Of a DNA stretch of 64,000 nucleotides, positions 63,818 through 64,000 are shown piece after piece. Below the pieces are notes generated by a model that saw only the letters and a program-made list of their open reading frames with translations, was not told the DNA's origin and did not search any database. A program made the translations under genes and the position numbers. Source of the stretch: Pseudomonas putida (GTDB lineage Bacteria > Pseudomonadota > Gammaproteobacteria > Pseudomonadales > Pseudomonadaceae); NCBI GenBank assembly GCA_041879295.1, contig CP047152.1, positions 259,501 to 323,500 on the forward strand, in the 5' to 3' direction. How positions within the stretch are numbered: position 1 is the stretch's first letter; each line of letters starts with the position of its first letter.

Positions 63818-64000
63818 ATGAAGCGGGATAAAATCGAAGCCAATGGACTAGATGCCTTCATCGCTAATATTTCACCCATGCTCGATGGCCTGAACACTCA
63901 GATGGCAACCATGGCCCAGCTTCTAGCCGCCTGCCATGACCCCATCAAGGACGATGCCGAGCTTGAGGCACGCATGGCATTGATCGACGAGCTCTACTCC
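63818..64000 (+). CDS. higA: HigA-type antitoxin, N-terminal part (cut by window end)
   Basis: The first 61 codons are visible, in frame to the end of the window. They begin MKRDKIEANGLDAFIANISP and are acidic and helical (DDAELEARMALIDELYS), as in the N-terminal region of HigA before its helix-turn-helix. AGGTG precedes the ATG. Identity rests mainly on position after higB; the DNA-binding domain lies beyond the window. Confidence 0.7.
   Translation, partial: MKRDKIEANGLDAFIANISPMLDGLNTQMATMAQLLAACHDPIKDDAELEARMALIDELYS

Noticed and set aside
1..64000. CRISPR arrays, tRNA or rRNA genes, integrase genes
   Set aside because: None was recognised: no regularly spaced direct repeats, no tRNA-like cloverleaf noticed by eye, and no recombinase-like protein among the coding frames.

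Overview
The window is a chromosomal segment of a Pseudomonas of the P. putida group. The evidence is the high-GC codon use, the gene order (gabDT, a sulfur-assimilation cluster, gshA, tex, ompR/envZ, rimK, hslR, hslO, pckA, fdhFD, nudE, cysQ, dctBD, rfbC, aguA, oprQ), and repeated extragenic palindromes of the type cgggc-n-gcccgctcccaca that are typical of this group. I saw no tRNA, rRNA, CRISPR array, insertion sequence or prophage.

Layout. 0-1.6 kb: end of gabD and complete gabT (GABA catabolism). 1.7-7.4 kb: signalling genes (a receiver-HDOD protein, a PAS-GGDEF protein behind a fatty-acid desaturase, a PAS-GGDEF-EAL protein). 7.7-27.8 kb: a sulfur-scavenging region. It holds a MetQNI-type importer co-transcribed with an FMN monooxygenase and a SfnB/DszC-type oxidoreductase, a second SfnB-like gene, the cystine importer tcyJLN, serine acetyltransferase epsC, a BetT-type transporter, an OprD-family porin, the peroxiredoxin lsfA and the sulfonate operon ssuEADCBF. 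28-41.5 kb: conserved core genes (tetR-gshA, a thioesterase and tex, the ompR/envZ pair corresponding to amgRS, rimB-rimK, hslR, an LpxT-like PAP2 protein, hslO, pckA, a thioesterase). 41.5-50.2 kb: a glycine-zipper protein, fdhF-like/fdhD, kbp, yrfG, nudE, cysQ, a thioesterase and dctD. 50.2-56.4 kb: dctB, rfbC, aguA, a small ORF, the eroded 3' end of a TonB receptor, and oprQ. 56.6-64 kb: a GltS-like flavoprotein, a two-component system divergent from an intact TonB-dependent receptor, a DUF3079 protein, and a higB-higA toxin-antitoxin pair cut by the window end.

How the genes work together. The 7.7-27.8 kb block looks like a sulfate-starvation programme: outer-membrane entry (porin), periplasmic capture and import (SsuABC, MetQNI, TcyJLN), FMNH2-dependent C-S cleavage (SsuD/SsuE, the NtaA-type monooxygenase, SfnB-like enzymes), assimilation into cysteine (EpsC) and peroxide protection (LsfA). 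CysQ and GshA lie further along.

Most interesting leads: the uptake-plus-desulfurisation operon with unknown substrate; a 26-bp perfect palindrome upstream of the OprE-like porin; a BetI-type operator in front of betT; a palindrome inside the aguA promoter spacer; a candidate plus-strand sRNA beside fdhF; a frameshifted remnant of a deleted TonB receptor; a receiver domain lacking its phospho-acceptor Asp; and a higBA promoter whose -35 lies inside a 12-bp-arm inverted repeat. No wholly new multi-gene system was evident.
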